Position numbers and translations under genes: made by a program. This document shows, piece after piece, positions 9,491 to 19,892 of a stretch of 64,000 bases of DNA. Source of the DNA: Trichomonas vaginalis G3 (Eukaryota; Parabasalia; Trichomonadida; Trichomonadidae); contig NC_067206.1 of NCBI RefSeq assembly GCF_026262505.1, forward strand, positions 15,124,205-15,188,204, written 5' to 3'. Positions within the stretch are counted from its first letter, which is position 1; every line of letters starts with the position of its first letter. The notes beneath the pieces were generated by a model. That model was not told the origin of the DNA and made no database searches. It saw nothing but the letters and a program-made list of their open reading frames with translations.

Positions 9491-11642
9491 ATGCCCCCAT
9501 ATAGAATGGACAGAAAGTCTGCTAGAATAAAAGCAGAGTTGCAAAGATATGGTTGGAGAGTTTCGAAGAAGTTTAAATATAAGAAAGGAAGACCCATAAA
9601 AGTCTATGACAAACTGGCTGGTCTGACCTACGAATTAGATTTGGAAACAGCACGTGCCAATTATCCAAACAGACTAGAGAGGTTAGAAGAAGAACGTCTT
9701 ATGGACATGCCTTTCGATGTTAGTGAACCTCAAGTTGAAGGACACGACGGCTTTGCCAGATTCTACTGGAAACATGACGAACAATTGCATCCTTTGAGAA
9801 GGAAAAAAGGAAAAGGTGAAGACGCACATGCTCCCATGGAAAGAACAAGATATGCATATGAAAAGTATCGTGAAGTTAGAAGTCAAATTACATCTGGTCG
9901 AACCTTTACAGTAAACTTTGACGAAGGAAAGAACAAAGAAGGCTTCATGGGAGTACTTGCTGCAATTCAAGACGGAAATAAGAAAGGACACAATCTCAGA
10001 TTGACCATAACAGATTTGGATGGTCACATTTACTATGCACATGGCAATGAACAAACAGCCGCAAAACTTCTTGACGCTTTCAAGACTACAAAGAGAGAAC
10101 AAATGGTTGACTCCGACTCAGACATTTTGAATGCAATTGAAGGAATTGCAAGTGTCAAGTTCGAATGGTACCAACCTAACCCTCAAGCAGTCAGACAACA
10201 TGCTGGATACTTCCCTTCATAAATAAGTCTGACATTGACTTGACAAGGTATGGAATTTACAATTCAATTGAAACAATTGTCAACGAACCTTGCATTCTTA
10301 CATGTCTCAGGAACTCTGGTCTTGTTACAGATGAGAAGATGAAGTATCTTGAGTCATGTGTGAAGACAAGGTACATTCTCAGAGGTCAATTGGCAAAAAT
10401 TGCACCGTTGGCAAATGTCAATATCCGAGTCAACATACCTACAGCTAAAGGTTCTTCACATGACGACTATGTTGTTGACAAAGACTTACCATGGTTGAAG
10501 ATTGTAATTGTCCACAACCACTTCATGTTGAACGAAAGTCTTACAAACCCATTCTTTGGTAAAAGTAAGTGCAACATTGTCAGAGCTGTAAACATTCTTT
10601 TCGAGAAAGGTTTGTTGGAACCAATTCCAGATGACAAGCTGACAGAAACTTTTGTACCAAAAGACGAAACAAACTTTTCATTGTTAGCAAGACCAAAAGT
10701 TGTTCCAGACAAAGTTCTAGTACAAAAGAAGTACACAGTTCCACAAGGGTTGGTATGTTCGGATACCAACCTGAACCAGAAGAACTTCCAATGAGGTTGC
10801 AAGAACTTCAAGATGCTATAAACAAACTTCCATTGAGACATCCAATTGACGTCAAATTGTATTGGAGAGCATCTGAGTTAGGTCAGAAGGTTTTATATGA
10901 AACAGGTTGCTTCGACGATGTTTATGAGATAACAGGAGAAGTTTCTCAGAAGATAAGAGACTCACTTGAATTTCCACAAACTGGACCAATTGGTTGCGAC
11001 AAGTTCGACTCAGATGAAAAGATATACTATGTCGACCTTAACGCTGCATACATGAGGTTTGTCCAATATATTCCGACTGGAATTCCAAACGAAGATGGTG
11101 AGTTCCCGGGAAGGAACTATACAGTTGGAAAAGTCATACAACAACTGTATGATATTAGGAAAGCTTCAAACCCCAAACTTGCAATGACACTCAAATTGCT
11201 TATGAATTCGACATGGGGATATTCCATTAAGAAACCTCAAGAGATGAAGAGTAAACATTTATGAGAAGGTCGACAACTTTGTTGAAAGGTTTTCTCCTTT
11301 TGTTTTGAAGTACGAATTCACTCAAGGTCAAAGTGGCTTAGTAACCACATTAAAACCTATTGTCGAACATTGGTCTTACCCTCAGTTCGCAAAGGCAGTA
11401 CTTGACAACTACAACAAATTCTTCTCCGAAGTCAAATCCAAAGTGAAGGTTTACTATGAGAACATTGACGCACTCATGACGAACGAAGAAGGATACAACA
11501 AACTCATTGAAATGGGAATGGCCGGTGAAAAGATGGGTCAATTCAAATTGGACAAATTTTCACCGAAGTTCATGTCCTCTCCAAGCGTAAGTACTGGGGT
11601 GTTAAAGAAGATGGTGAAATAGTTAAACATTGCATGAAATAA
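9491..11642 (+). pseudogene. Family B DNA polymerase, four frameshifts (copy A)
   Basis: Nearly identical to the intact gene at 34924-37077. Single-base differences break the frame near 10207 (lost G in CCCGTTC), 10748 (G run shortened), 11258 (extra bases replacing CATTCTGAG) and 11557 (T run shortened). The catalytic segments are all present in pieces. Three of the four breaks are in homopolymers, so assembly error is possible; otherwise this copy cannot make a polymerase. Confidence 0.9.
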
Positions 11643-11675
11643 AAAATTTATTTTTTAAAAAGTGACATTTTTTTA

Positions 11676-11933
11676 ATGGCGTACATCCCTGAGCGCTTCG
11701 TCCAGTTCAACCAAATGTTGGTCTCGGACCCAGGCAAGAGATATTCCAAGCCCGAACTCGACCGTCTCTTCAAAGAATGGATTGAAGACTACAGAGGAGA
11801 CGAGTGGTTGACAATTGAATTTGCTCGGGCTTGGAATTGCTACAGAAGGGTCTTAGACGTGGACCCAAGACTCACGTACAGAGGTTGGGATGTGGTCTTC
11901 ACATTCCAAAATTGGTACGAATACCAAAAATAA
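11676..11933 (+). CDS. 85-aa element protein (copy A)
   Basis: Intact, differing from 37112-37369 by one residue (Gly/Ser at position 20). It is aromatic-rich and acidic, with several Trp residues (KEWIEDYRGDEWLTIEFARAWNCYRR) and an NWYEYQK end. No known family. The upstream sequence AAAAGTGACATTTTTTTA runs straight into the ATG, the clearest case of the shared start-proximal motif. Confidence 0.75.
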   Translation: MAYIPERFVQFNQMLVSDPGKRYSKPELDRLFKEWIEDYRGDEWLTIEFARAWNCYRRVLDVDPRLTYRGWDVVFTFQNWYEYQK

Positions 11934-11979
11934 AAACTTAAATTTACTTGGGGTTTCCCCCTAAAATAATTTTTTACTC

Positions 11980-12654
11980 TTAGAACCACTCGAGGTTCTC
12001 CTTACGGTTGTTGAGCTTGTCACCGTCAATGTGTCTGACCTTCGTCTTCTTGTCTGGATTTGGAACCCATTGAATTGCGACAAGCTTGCCCATGGAGATT
12101 GAACCGCGATTCCGAAGGTTAAGGTTCAAGTGTCCCAAGTTGTTGAGGACTGGGGTAAGAACCTTGCCTGTCTCCTTGTTGCAGATTTGGTATGGGTAGG
12201 GTTGGGAAATTTCGTAAGCGTCATCGGCAACAAGGGTTGCCCAAACTTCCTCTTCTTCGTGTTTCTCTTCTTCCTCTTCTTCCTCGACAATTCCTTCTTC
12301 AATTTGGTACTCACGAAGTACGGTGTTGCATGTTCTGTCCTTTCCGAGTACCTTCCAGATGGCGTCTATCTCTTCGAAGAAACGGTAGATGAGTCTGGCA
12401 AGGTCTCGGTTCTCTCTCTCGTAATTGCGCAAGGTTTCCGCGAAATCGTTCAGGCATTTCTCATTGGAAGCTTGGTTCATGAGGACATCGGCTTTGAGAT
12501 TGGTCATCTCTGTCATAAGACTACTTTGGAGAGTCTTAATGGTGTTTGTCAGATGAGCTTTCAAATTCATAATTTGAAGTTGAACTGGGCGCTTGTCTGG
12601 CAACCTTGAAAGGACATCTTCCATTGAGTTTGGCTTCGGTGCTTGTTCGGACAT
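11980..12654 (-). CDS. Coiled-coil protein with C-terminal HNH/NUMOD-like domain (copy A)
   Basis: An intact 224-aa protein. Residues 1-110 are helical and coiled-coil-like (NLKAHLTNTIKTLQSSL to ENRDLARLIYRFFEE). An acidic run of Glu follows at about 120-140. The C-terminal 75 residues read YQICNKETGKVL, then GKLVAIQWVPNPDKKTKVRH, then IDGDKLNNRKENLEW, the pattern of HNH homing-endonuclease-type domains (LVAxxFIPNP, HIDGxxxNNxxxNLEW). The protein stops one residue after EW, so the usual tail is missing and cleavage activity is doubtful; DNA binding is more likely. It converges with the 85-aa gene. Copy B of this gene (37416-38088) is frameshifted. Confidence 0.8.
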   Translation of the reverse strand: MSEQAPKPNSMEDVLSRLPDKRPVQLQIMNLKAHLTNTIKTLQSSLMTEMTNLKADVLMNQASNEKCLNDFAETLRNYERENRDLARLIYRFFEEIDAIWKVLGKDRTCNTVLREYQIEEGIVEEEEEEEKHEEEEVWATLVADDAYEISQPYPYQICNKETGKVLTPVLNNLGHLNLNLRNRGSISMGKLVAIQWVPNPDKKTKVRHIDGDKLNNRKENLEWF

Positions 12655-12686
12655 CGAAAAAATGAAGTGGTTTGAGAATGACGGTT

Positions 12687-13271
12687 TTACTTCAAAAAGC
12701 TGGTTATGACAGTTAAGTCATACAACAAGTTTAAAATAATATCTTGCTCTTCTTCTGAACGTTTGTTGTCTCTTCCGATAAAAGTTTCGAACATGAGAAC
12801 CAAAAAACGTTTTTTGAGGAACCGAAAGAGTTCAGGCAAATTTTCATATTCTGGATATGTTGGGAGCAGTTCAAAACATCTGAGCTGACTTTCGGACAAA
12901 ATTGGGACAATGTCAGAAAATTCATCTTTGGTCGGACTGCTTGAAGGTAAGTCCCTTACATGTAAGTAGCTCTGGTAAAGTCTTCTCATTTCTGCTAACT
13001 TTTGGAGTATAGCTTCGTAGTTTAGAAGTTTTAATTTTAATTGTCTTATTCCTCTCTTGACATCTAAACGGTAAGTATCCATGAGGTCAAGAGTAGCTTT
13101 GGTAGCTTTATGTGGAGCTATCTCTTCTTTGACTTGTGCAATTTTGGTTGCAATTGTGGTTTGAGCTCCTTCAAGTTCGCCGTCTATGTCGTTCTCAACA
13201 CCTTCAACCATAGCTTGAAACTCTTCATCGGTCCATTGAGTTTGGTGTGGGACGAATTTAACTTGCTTCAT
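12687..13271 (-). CDS. 194-aa helical element protein (copy A)
   Basis: Intact and nearly identical to 38121-38705. The first 60 residues are acidic (TDEEFQAMVEGVENDIDGEL), then a coiled-coil region with KATLDLMDTYRLDVKRGIRQ. The C-terminal half (YPEYENLPELFRFLKKRFLV) is hydrophobic and helical. It lies 32 bp upstream of the HNH-like gene on the same strand. No family recognised. Confidence 0.75.
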   Translation of the reverse strand: MKQVKFVPHQTQWTDEEFQAMVEGVENDIDGELEGAQTTIATKIAQVKEEIAPHKATKATLDLMDTYRLDVKRGIRQLKLKLLNYEAILQKLAEMRRLYQSYLHVRDLPSSSPTKDEFSDIVPILSESQLRCFELLPTYPEYENLPELFRFLKKRFLVLMFETFIGRDNKRSEEEQDIILNLLYDLTVITSFLK

Positions 13272-13293
13272 TCAAAAAATGAAAAAAATGTTT

Positions 13294-13559
13294 TTACTCT
13301 AAACGTGCCATATAGATGGCTATAAGAAACTTACCAGAAGGCTTCTTCTTCACACGAGTCTCTGGTAACTTGAGAGTTCTTGTTGGAGTTGGGTCTGGAA
13401 TTTCAATTCTCTCTCGAGCGCGCATTCCCCACTGTCCTTCTTGCCACCATAAACTGTGTATTGACCGAACTTGCATTTACAGGAAGACCGGTCAATACAA
13501 GGTTCACAGTTGAAATAGTTGTACTCATACCTGGTGAGTACGAGTGTGAGTAAAAACAT
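13294..13559 (-). pseudogene. Small Cys-rich plus basic protein, split in two frames (copy A)
   Basis: The N-terminal frame (13559 down) reads MFLLTLVLTRYEYNYFNCEP with a CxxC...CKC cluster. The C-terminal frame (to 13294) reads RERIEIPDPTPTRTLKLPET and ends YMARLE. The two overlap around 13430 and look like one protein with a frame change. The same break is present in copy B (38728-38993), so it predates the duplication, or there are two overlapping genes, or the frame change is programmed. Confidence 0.5.
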
Positions 13560-13585
13560 AAAAAAAGTGAGTTAAAATGAGATGT

Positions 13586-13959
13586 TTACTGAACTGGCTG
13601 AATGTCGCCTTCTGTAGTTATAAAGAATGGTTGACCAGAGAAGTGAAGGAGAGACTGAATTGCCAATTTCATATGGGGTAGGGGTTCTCCTTGTTTGGCA
13701 TTTTTATCCAAGGACGTTTGTTTAGGAACTTAACAAGAGCTTCTCTTTTGGCGTCCTTTATGCCATCGTAGGCTGTCCCGTCTGGTATTTGAATTGGAAT
13801 TCCAGTCGAAGTCTCGAGCTGAAGTGTAGACCTTCCAGAAATAGTGATGAACTTGACCTTGGGCTTCATTACCTTGCGCAAGTAGTCTTTTACGCAGTCG
13901 TTAATTTCAATTAGGTAAATTGCCTCGTCAAGTCTTTCTTGCATTCCAAGTTCTTCCAT
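13586..13959 (-). pseudogene. 124-aa element protein, frameshifted (copy A)
   Basis: Matches the intact gene at 39020-39394 but has one G fewer in the GGGGTAGGGG run near 13678, which shifts the frame before the C-terminal LLHFSGQPFFITTEGD region. The homopolymer location means a sequencing error is possible. Confidence 0.75.
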
Positions 13960-14140
13960 CCGACAGGAAAATATTTTCCCGACAAAGGGAAAAAATTTTC
14001 CTTCCGACAGGAAGAACTCTTCCAGTTGTCCGTCCGTAAACCATTCAAATTTTCGAAAATTGAGAACTTTTTGGTCGAACTTCAGAAAAAGTTTTTCCTT
14101 CCGACAGAAAAAGTTTTTCCTTCCGACAGGACACAAACGG
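13960..14140. promoter_or_regulatory. Repeat-bearing bidirectional spacer (copy A)
   Basis: This 181-bp spacer lies between divergent starts at 13959 (minus) and 14141 (plus). It contains four or more copies of CTTCCGACAGRAAAA in both orientations and GGGAAAAATTTTCC-like palindromic sequence. It takes the position of the unrelated repeat array at 1317-1658 in copy A'. A shared promoter or a replication site are both possible. Confidence 0.55.
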
Positions 14141-14725
14141 ATGACTGACGTTCCTCTTCCTGAATGCTTTCCAAAGCCAGAAGAACCGAAAGCTGCAGAA
14201 CCATAACAGTCTCCTCAGCAACCTCAGTTCCAGCAAGTACCTCCGAATTACTACCAATTTCCACCTCAAGGTTACTACCCACCACAAGGCTTCCCGAACT
14301 ACCCTCCTCAGCCTATGCCTTACTTCCCCAACCCTTGGTTGTTCCAGCAAGCTCCACCCCAGCAATTCCAATTCCAATCTCAATCGAAGAGAGACCAAGA
14401 CTTCGAAGAAGGTCTGAACCGCTTACGCAAAGAGTATGCTACAGCTCCAATGGAAGACGACAGGCTTTCAGTCTCTTCCCTCAAATCGACCGATTCGACT
14501 CGTACCACAGATTCGGCTCGTGACCGTGAAGACTCCCTCAAGCAGTCTGAGAGACTCTTCATCCTACAACCATTTACAGTTGGAGCTCTCAAGAACATGC
14601 GCAATTACGAAGGTCAGACACCAGCTGGAGACCGCAAAACAGACGTACTCGCAAGAGCCGTCCAGCTCGTCAAAACAAAGACGGAGATAGTCGACTTCAT
14701 ACTTGCAGCTTGCCCTTACAAGTAA
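14141..14725 (+). pseudogene. Pro/Gln-rich element protein with early stop (copy A)
   Basis: From the ATG at 14141 the frame reads MTDVPLPEC, hits TAA at codon 22, and then stays open in the same frame to 14725. After the stop come a Pro/Gln/Tyr-rich region (QPQFQQVPPNYYQFPPQGYY), the segment KRDQDFEEGLNRLRKEYATA, a Ser/Thr-rich linker and a conserved end (RLFILQPFTVGALKNMRNYE to FILAACPYK). The same TAA is present in copy B. Translation from the internal ATG at 14315 would give 136 aa. In copy A everything downstream of the TAA is intact; in copy B it is frameshifted. Confidence 0.65.
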
Positions 14726-14753
14726 AAAAATAAACAATTACGAATTAAACTGT

Positions 14754-14954
14754 TTACTCTTTCTTTTCTGAGTTGTTTAGAGCTGGCTTCTCTTGTAGAA
14801 ACCTTTCGTACTCTTCCATGGTCATGTAATTGCGAATTTGGTACGCAATTCCAGGTTCGTTGTTTTTGAACCTGATGTATGTAACGCTTCCATCCTCCTC
14901 AGGGAAGTAAGCTGCTAACATCTGACCAAGTTTTCTCGGTGACTCGGAGCTCAT
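14754..14954 (-). CDS. 66-aa element protein (copy A)
   Basis: An intact small acidic protein, MSSESPRKLGQMLAAYFPEE to LNNSEKKE. Upstream on the minus strand AAAAAGTGACATTTTT abuts the ATG. The copy B version (40187-40386) has lost one base. Function unknown. Confidence 0.65.
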   Translation of the reverse strand: MSSESPRKLGQMLAAYFPEEDGSVTYIRFKNNEPGIAYQIRNYMTMEEYERFLQEKPALNNSEKKE

Positions 14955-14989
14955 AAAAATGTCACTTTTTAAACGTTAAGTTTTTAGTC

Positions 14990-15178
14990 TTAATTTACCC
15001 TTTGTTTGTCAAGGTAGTATTGGAGTGCAATTTCTCCAAATTCTCTGTGTCGGAGTTCTTCACCATTTTCCAAGGTGTACCTGGAGAACTCAAAGAAGTT
15101 GTCAAGAACATACTGCCATGCTGCTCTTCTGAGTTCGTCGGTATTTTGGAAGTGTTGCACCTTCGAGTCTTCGGATAT
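14990..15178 (-). pseudogene. 62-aa element protein, start codon lost (copy A)
   Basis: Equivalent to the intact 40422-40610, but the ATG is ATA here (15176-15178). The remaining frame is open to the TAA at 14990-14992. Without another start in frame this copy is probably not expressed as in copy B. Confidence 0.65.
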
Positions 15179-15221
15179 AAAAAAATGACACTTTTTCTAT
15201 TAAACCGTTTTGGCATTTCTC

Positions 15222-15401
15222 ATGAGTGAGTATAGTTCTACCGAACCATTGGAAGAGAAGAAGTACCCTTGCTGGCAAAAGACAAAAATAGTTGCCTTAG
15301 TTGTCATTGCAATTGTACGCGTAATTGAATTCATTGTACTTCTCTTCACGTACATAAAACTCAGCAATGGTATTTGCTTTAAGAAGCTACCATCTTACTA
15401 A
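15222..15401 (+). CDS. Small single-pass membrane protein (copy A)
   Basis: 59 aa, MSEYSSTEPLEEKKYPCWQK followed by one hydrophobic segment of about 22 residues (IVALVVIAIVRVIEFIVLLF) and a short basic tail. It differs from 40654-40833 by T7A and by an Arg in the middle of the membrane segment where copy B has Leu, which would weaken membrane insertion. The start is chosen at ATG 15222, within TCATGAG, rather than the upstream ATG at 15210. Confidence 0.7.
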   Translation: MSEYSSTEPLEEKKYPCWQKTKIVALVVIAIVRVIEFIVLLFTYIKLSNGICFKKLPSY

Positions 15402-15420
15402 GACTAAACACTTACATTTT

Positions 15421-16292
15421 TCAAGCTTGACTTTTTACAATTTGAACTTTGTTTGCGTAGATATGAATTCTGAAAGAAGTATGAGGGTCTTGTATGACTT
15501 TGTACTTCTCCCATAGTTCATGTCTGTCAAACTTACCTGCCATGGACTCTTTCATAAGTTCCATGAAATCGTCTTCGGACAATCCAGGGAAAAGTATATG
15601 TCAGTAAGTATTCTTTTAACATCCTTACTTAAACTCTTTGCTGTCTGTACACAAATGACAACTGAGATGTTAAAGTGTCTGAGCTTCTTAAGAATTCGAC
15701 ACATATCTTGTTCTCTGTTCTTTAACAAAGGATGAGAAGCAAAGTCATCTAAGATAAGAAGACATCTATGAGGGTAAGTCTTCCAATCGTAGATTGCAAT
15801 TTCTTCGAAATGTATTCTATCTCTTTCTGTTTGTTTCTGAAGTGTTTCTTCTCTAATATTCTCTGCATTTCCTCATTGGGTCTTTAAACTTAGAATTTAT
15901 ATACTCATTTATAGCATTTGTACTTCAAAACTCTTCTTTGGTACTTCTTTATCCAATCTAACAACTCAGTATCCTTTATACATACTAACTTAGACTTCTT
16001 TATAATATCTTTGAACGAATTGACGGTTTGGTCAAATTGACCAGAAGTAACAAATAACAACTAACTCATAGAATGGGTTCTTCTCATCTAGTTCTTGTTG
16101 TTGTGCAGCCATTTTAAGATAAGTGAAAGTCTTACCCGACCCAGGTGGTGCAATTAGACCTGTTATACCATTCTGAGCAAATAAGAACTTGTCATGTATA
16201 GGCTTTATCTGAGCATTTTCTAACTTCCTCTTGTTCTTGTTTAAAACATTCTCAAATTTTTTGTCAATGTCAGCAAACTTTTTTTCTAACAT
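15421..16292 (-). pseudogene. A32-like packaging ATPase 2, frameshifted (copy A)
   Basis: The twin of the intact gene at 40853-41728. The N-terminal part with the Walker A segment (GLIAPPGSGKT, near 16145) is open; frame breaks follow near 16045, 15915, 15790 and 15600. The DDF Walker B segment lies near 15745. Confidence 0.85.
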
Positions 16293-16328
16293 ATTTTTAG
16301 AAAAATTAAAATTTTTATCTTTTAGAAA

Positions 16329-16769
16329 ATGTCTAGCGATTTCGCTATCTATATTCGAGACAAGCTTTTTGACAGCAAAACATCTGTCGACCATAAAATC
16401 TTACATAGTGTAAACAAGAAAGGTGAATTTGTTCTAAAGTTCTGTTTCTGGGAATATGACAAGAACCATAAAACATTACAAAGAGCAGTCTTAAAATTTG
16501 TCAATGACAGACTTGTTGACAGAGATGACGCCGATTGGAAAGATGAAGTCCAACAAAAGTTCTTAGAATGCAAAGAAGACACATGCGTGTTCTTGAAGAT
16601 GAAATAGAAAACAGAATAGATGAGCTATTAAAGGACAAAGAACTTTTACATAAATAGTTGCGCCAAATTTGACATAACTCCACCAAGAAAAGAAGAAGAA
16701 AGAAAAGAAAGAGAAGAAGAGAAGAAAGAACCTGAACCAGTTCCAGAGAAAAAGAAATTTGACATGTAA
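16329..16769 (+). pseudogene. 147-aa Lys/Glu-tailed protein, frameshifted (copy A)
   Basis: The twin of 41765-42208. It is open from MSSDFAIYIRD to about residue 85, then a base loss near 16586 (CATGCGTG against CATGCGGTG in copy B) and further indels near 16655 and 16685 break the charged C-terminal tail. Confidence 0.8.
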
Positions 16770-16785
16770 AAATAAAATTTTATTT

Positions 16786-17200
16786 TTAGAACATTTCTGG
16801 GTCAATGTCAATGTTCTCTTCCTCTTTAGGAGAAACACTGGCTTAGACTCTAAAATCTTTTTACCCAATTTACCTTGAACTTCAACTCTTAGACTCATAA
16901 TATTCATAGTCGTCTGCTTCTTTGGTTCATAAGGTATAACAAGTTTGTATGCTTTGCCTTCTTTAAGGTTTGAGAACCTTCTGTCAAAATTTTCTTTGAC
17001 TGCTAACAAACCTTCTATGTCTAAGTCTTCAAATTTCGCACCATTTTTAGTCACAATAGCAAACTTAACTGGTTCGATGTTCCAAATTTGCTGAATGAAG
17101 ACTTTTCAAAATGGTAGAAGTAAACATTCAAATATGCGAATGGGTCTAGTTCTTCTTTAAGTCCTGACATGTACTTGTTTACTGAGATGAATTTCGTCAT
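16786..17200 (-). pseudogene. 139-aa element protein, frameshifted (copy A)
   Basis: The twin of the intact 42225-42644. Several single-base changes (near 16835, 16890, 16920 and 17085) break the frame. Confidence 0.8.
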
Positions 17201-17235
17201 CTTTTCTATCGGATAAAAAAATATTTTTTTAAAAT

Positions 17236-18463
17236 TTACTCAGAAAAATTTTTCTTTGTATATACACCATTCTGAACATCTAAAAGACTTTTGACATTTG
17301 CCAAGAATGTTCGTTTAGAAGCTGCATATAACCATATTCTTGACAATATGTTTATACGAATCGTACAATGACCTTTCATCTAATGACACACAAAGTCAGT
17401 TTCATCTATGAACAGTTCATATACACTCTTGTTTGCTTCTAACAATGTTTGTCTCTCTTCGGTATGTGGAATTTGTCTTGGATTGAACTTAGAAATATCT
17501 AATGTCATAAATATGAGAACAAGTGGTTGTAAAAGTCAGATGTCAAAGTTTCTGCTAAGTCGTCAAAATATTCTGTATCTTGCATATGAGAATCTGACGT
17601 TCTGACAACTACATATCTTCTGTCAGAACTTTCTAACTTCATCGGAACAGCATTGTTTGAAACCATAATGAAGTTTGCAACATTTTCACAAACTCTTTGG
17701 TCTTTATACTTTCTTTCAACAACTCCAACTTTGTCTGTTATAAGACTCTTCAAAGCATCTGAGTTCAAAACTTTTGTTGTATCTATACTTTGAAGTTCAT
17801 TGCAAACTATAAGTTTCATATTCTCTATTGAGAGTTAAATTTGCCACAGATGTTTTCTAAGTTTGTCATATTCGGATTCGAATAACCTTCTAACAGTTTG
17901 CAAAATATCTGTAAAGAAGTGTTCTTACCAGTTCCTTGTTTTCCAATTATAATGAGAGCAGTTTCATTTTTAGCACTTGGATGTTGTAAGATGTTTGCAA
18001 ACCAACATAAGATATACTCATAACTTTTCGTTTCCATTGCATATAATTTCTTTGACATGGTCTAACCAAGCTTCTATAATATTTTCTTTCCATTCTACTT
18101 GTTCGTATTTATATCCAGTGAAGATAGAATAGAAGTTTGGAGAAGGTGTATAGAACTTTATACCTCGAACTGAAAAATCTTCTAACTTTGACAATAAGAT
18201 ATCCCAAGCATCTAACATCTTCATTCCAACTTGTACAACTTTTATTTTCTTAAGTTTCTGTCTACATTCTTGTTCAGAACTATTGTTGCTCTTGGTTTGT
18301 TAAAGACAACATCCCATTCTTTCATGACATAACATTCTGGGGCAGAGTCAACATAAATGACTAAACGTTTCAAATTCTCGACTGCTTTGTTATAGTCTCT
18401 AAATGGACACATATTTCTGAATGCTTGGAAGTCATAAAAATCTGAAACATCTATTCTGTACAT
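17236..18463 (-). pseudogene. Superfamily 3 (D5-like) helicase, frameshifted (copy A)
   Basis: The twin of 42679-43914. Frame changes occur near 18260-18280, 18030, 17900, 17840 and 17515. The Walker A segment GKQGTGKN is near 17930. Unlike copy B, the codon equivalent to the copy B stop (at 42862) is a sense Tyr codon here, so the two copies are damaged at different places. Confidence 0.85.
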
Positions 18464-18492
18464 TTTTATAAAAATAAAAAAATATTATTTTT

Positions 18493-19287
18493 TTATTCTT
18501 GACTTTGTTGTTCCATTTGTTGCATTTGTTGTTCTTGAGCTATTTGTTGTTGAAGTTGTTCTTGTAATACAATACTTTCACCAGTTGCATCTTCCAATTC
18601 GAAACTTTCTGCCGTCATTGACAAATACATAGGACATAAAAGTTTTACAGGAACAAAGTTTGCGTCAACTAATGTCAACGTTATACTTGCCAAAGTGTTT
18701 GAGTTCACTAAGGTTGAAAATTCTGCATTCGAATGAACAATAGGCAAACCAGCAGAGAAAGTATTGTTTATACGCATAAGTATCTTTTGGTCATAATAGT
18801 TTCTGTCGACATTCGAATAACACTTTGAACCTAAGTTTGAAACAATATATAAGATTGGTGTGCTTAATGTCAATGGAATAGATCTTCCTTGTATGACACC
18901 TTTTCCTGTTATAGGAAACTGTTGGTAGTAAAAACCAAATAAGTTTTGTATTATAGCTCATATCGTTTATAGTAAACTCAGTCGGACATCCAAACATAAT
19001 GAAACCTGCTCTAGTTGCAGCACATGTTACACCGTCCTTAAAGTATTAAATAAGTCAACAAAACCTGTTGGTGGTATATCTGAGTAAGTATCTTCAAAGG
19101 AGTATTTTTTACCATTCACAACAATAAAGTCTTCTGGTGTCAAAAGAGCAAAACAGGCTTTAGTCGTCATTGTGTTTAAGGTTAGTTTACAATATCGTCC
19201 TTGAGGACTTTGTAAGTTTGTTGTTATAGAATTATATGACTCAGGGTTTTTAGTCGTAATAGTATAAACCATTATGTCTTCTGCCAT
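18493..19287 (-). pseudogene. ~265-aa putative structural protein, frameshifted (copy A)
   Basis: The twin of 43944-44740. The N-terminal frame (19287-19027) is MAEDIMVYTITTKNPESYNS; breaks occur near 19035, 18945 and 18860. The C-terminal frame (18873-18493) ends in a Gln-rich coiled-coil tail (QLQQQIAQEQQMQQMEQQSQ). Family unknown; see the copy B entry. Confidence 0.8.
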
Positions 19288-19291
19288 TTAC

Positions 19292-19567
19292 TTAGCAAAT
19301 AAATTTTAATGAAATGTTGTGGTCGTCAAATATTTTTATGACGTCTGGGAAACTATATTTTAAGTTCAACGTTTCACCTCCTTTCATAACGTATATCTTG
19401 TCAATGACATTATATGAAACACCACAGCAACTAATGTCGGGTTCTATTTCTTTGATGTTTATATCGTCTGCCTCTGTCAAAAGTTTCAATAGTTCTTTCA
19501 AAACTTCATGAGGTGCAATGACATATGAGTTCACTTTTACAGGGTTGTGTTCGACCAAGTTTAACAT
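19292..19567 (-). CDS. 91-aa element protein (copy A)
   Basis: An intact acidic protein (MLNLVEHNPVKVNSYVIAPH to HNISLKFIC). It overlaps the upstream 123-aa gene by about 60 bp in another frame and ends 4 bp before the next gene's start at 19287. The copy B version (44746-45019) is frameshifted. No family recognised. Confidence 0.65.
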   Translation of the reverse strand: MLNLVEHNPVKVNSYVIAPHEVLKELLKLLTEADDINIKEIEPDISCCGVSYNVIDKIYVMKGGETLNLKYSFPDVIKIFDDHNISLKFIC

Positions 19568-19874
19568 TATACTTAAAGCTTGACAAATCTTCTCCTGAGT
19601 TTTGAAGTTTGTCTTTCAGTTGTTGGTAGTCGTTTCGAATATCTGCAACAGAACTTAAGTCTCTGCTAACTTCAGGATATGTTGGTTGTTCTTTTACAGG
19701 AACAATTGTTATACCATCTTCGTCTTCGTATGGTTTCCCCACTTCAACATCTCTGTCTTTGACATTGACAACAACACTTTGACTGTTTGTTTGAGTTGGT
19801 GAATTTAACTTCACATCTGCCACCGCCATTAAACCTTTTGAAACACTTACGCTTCTATTTTTCGGAAATGACAT
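19506..19874 (-). CDS. 123-aa element protein (copy A)
   Basis: Starting at the ATG at 19874 (MSFPKNRSVSVSKGLMAVAD), chosen because the longer open frame upstream runs into the divergent gene at 19893. The middle has VNVKDRDVEVGKPYEDEDGI and PVKEQPTYPEVS. The last 20 residues overlap the 91-aa gene in another frame. Only 18 bp separate it from the divergent plus-strand start. Function unknown; copy B is frameshifted. Confidence 0.6.
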   Translation of the reverse strand: MSFPKNRSVSVSKGLMAVADVKLNSPTQTNSQSVVVNVKDRDVEVGKPYEDEDGITIVPVKEQPTYPEVSRDLSSVADIRNDYQQLKDKLQNSGEDLSSFKYNVKLGRTQPCKSELICHCTS

Positions 19875-19892
19875 TTTACTTAGAATAAAAAG

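Noticed and set aside
9683-10102. 139-aa minus-strand frame inside the polymerase gene, conserved at 35116-35535
   Set aside because: Its conservation follows from the duplication of the polymerase gene; its Cys/Ser/Phe-rich composition is typical of a shadow frame.
12130-12609. 159-aa plus-strand open frame opposite the HNH-like gene
   Set aside because: It is antisense to a clearly supported gene, has Phe/Leu-rich shadow composition from the Glu run, and has no independent start signal.
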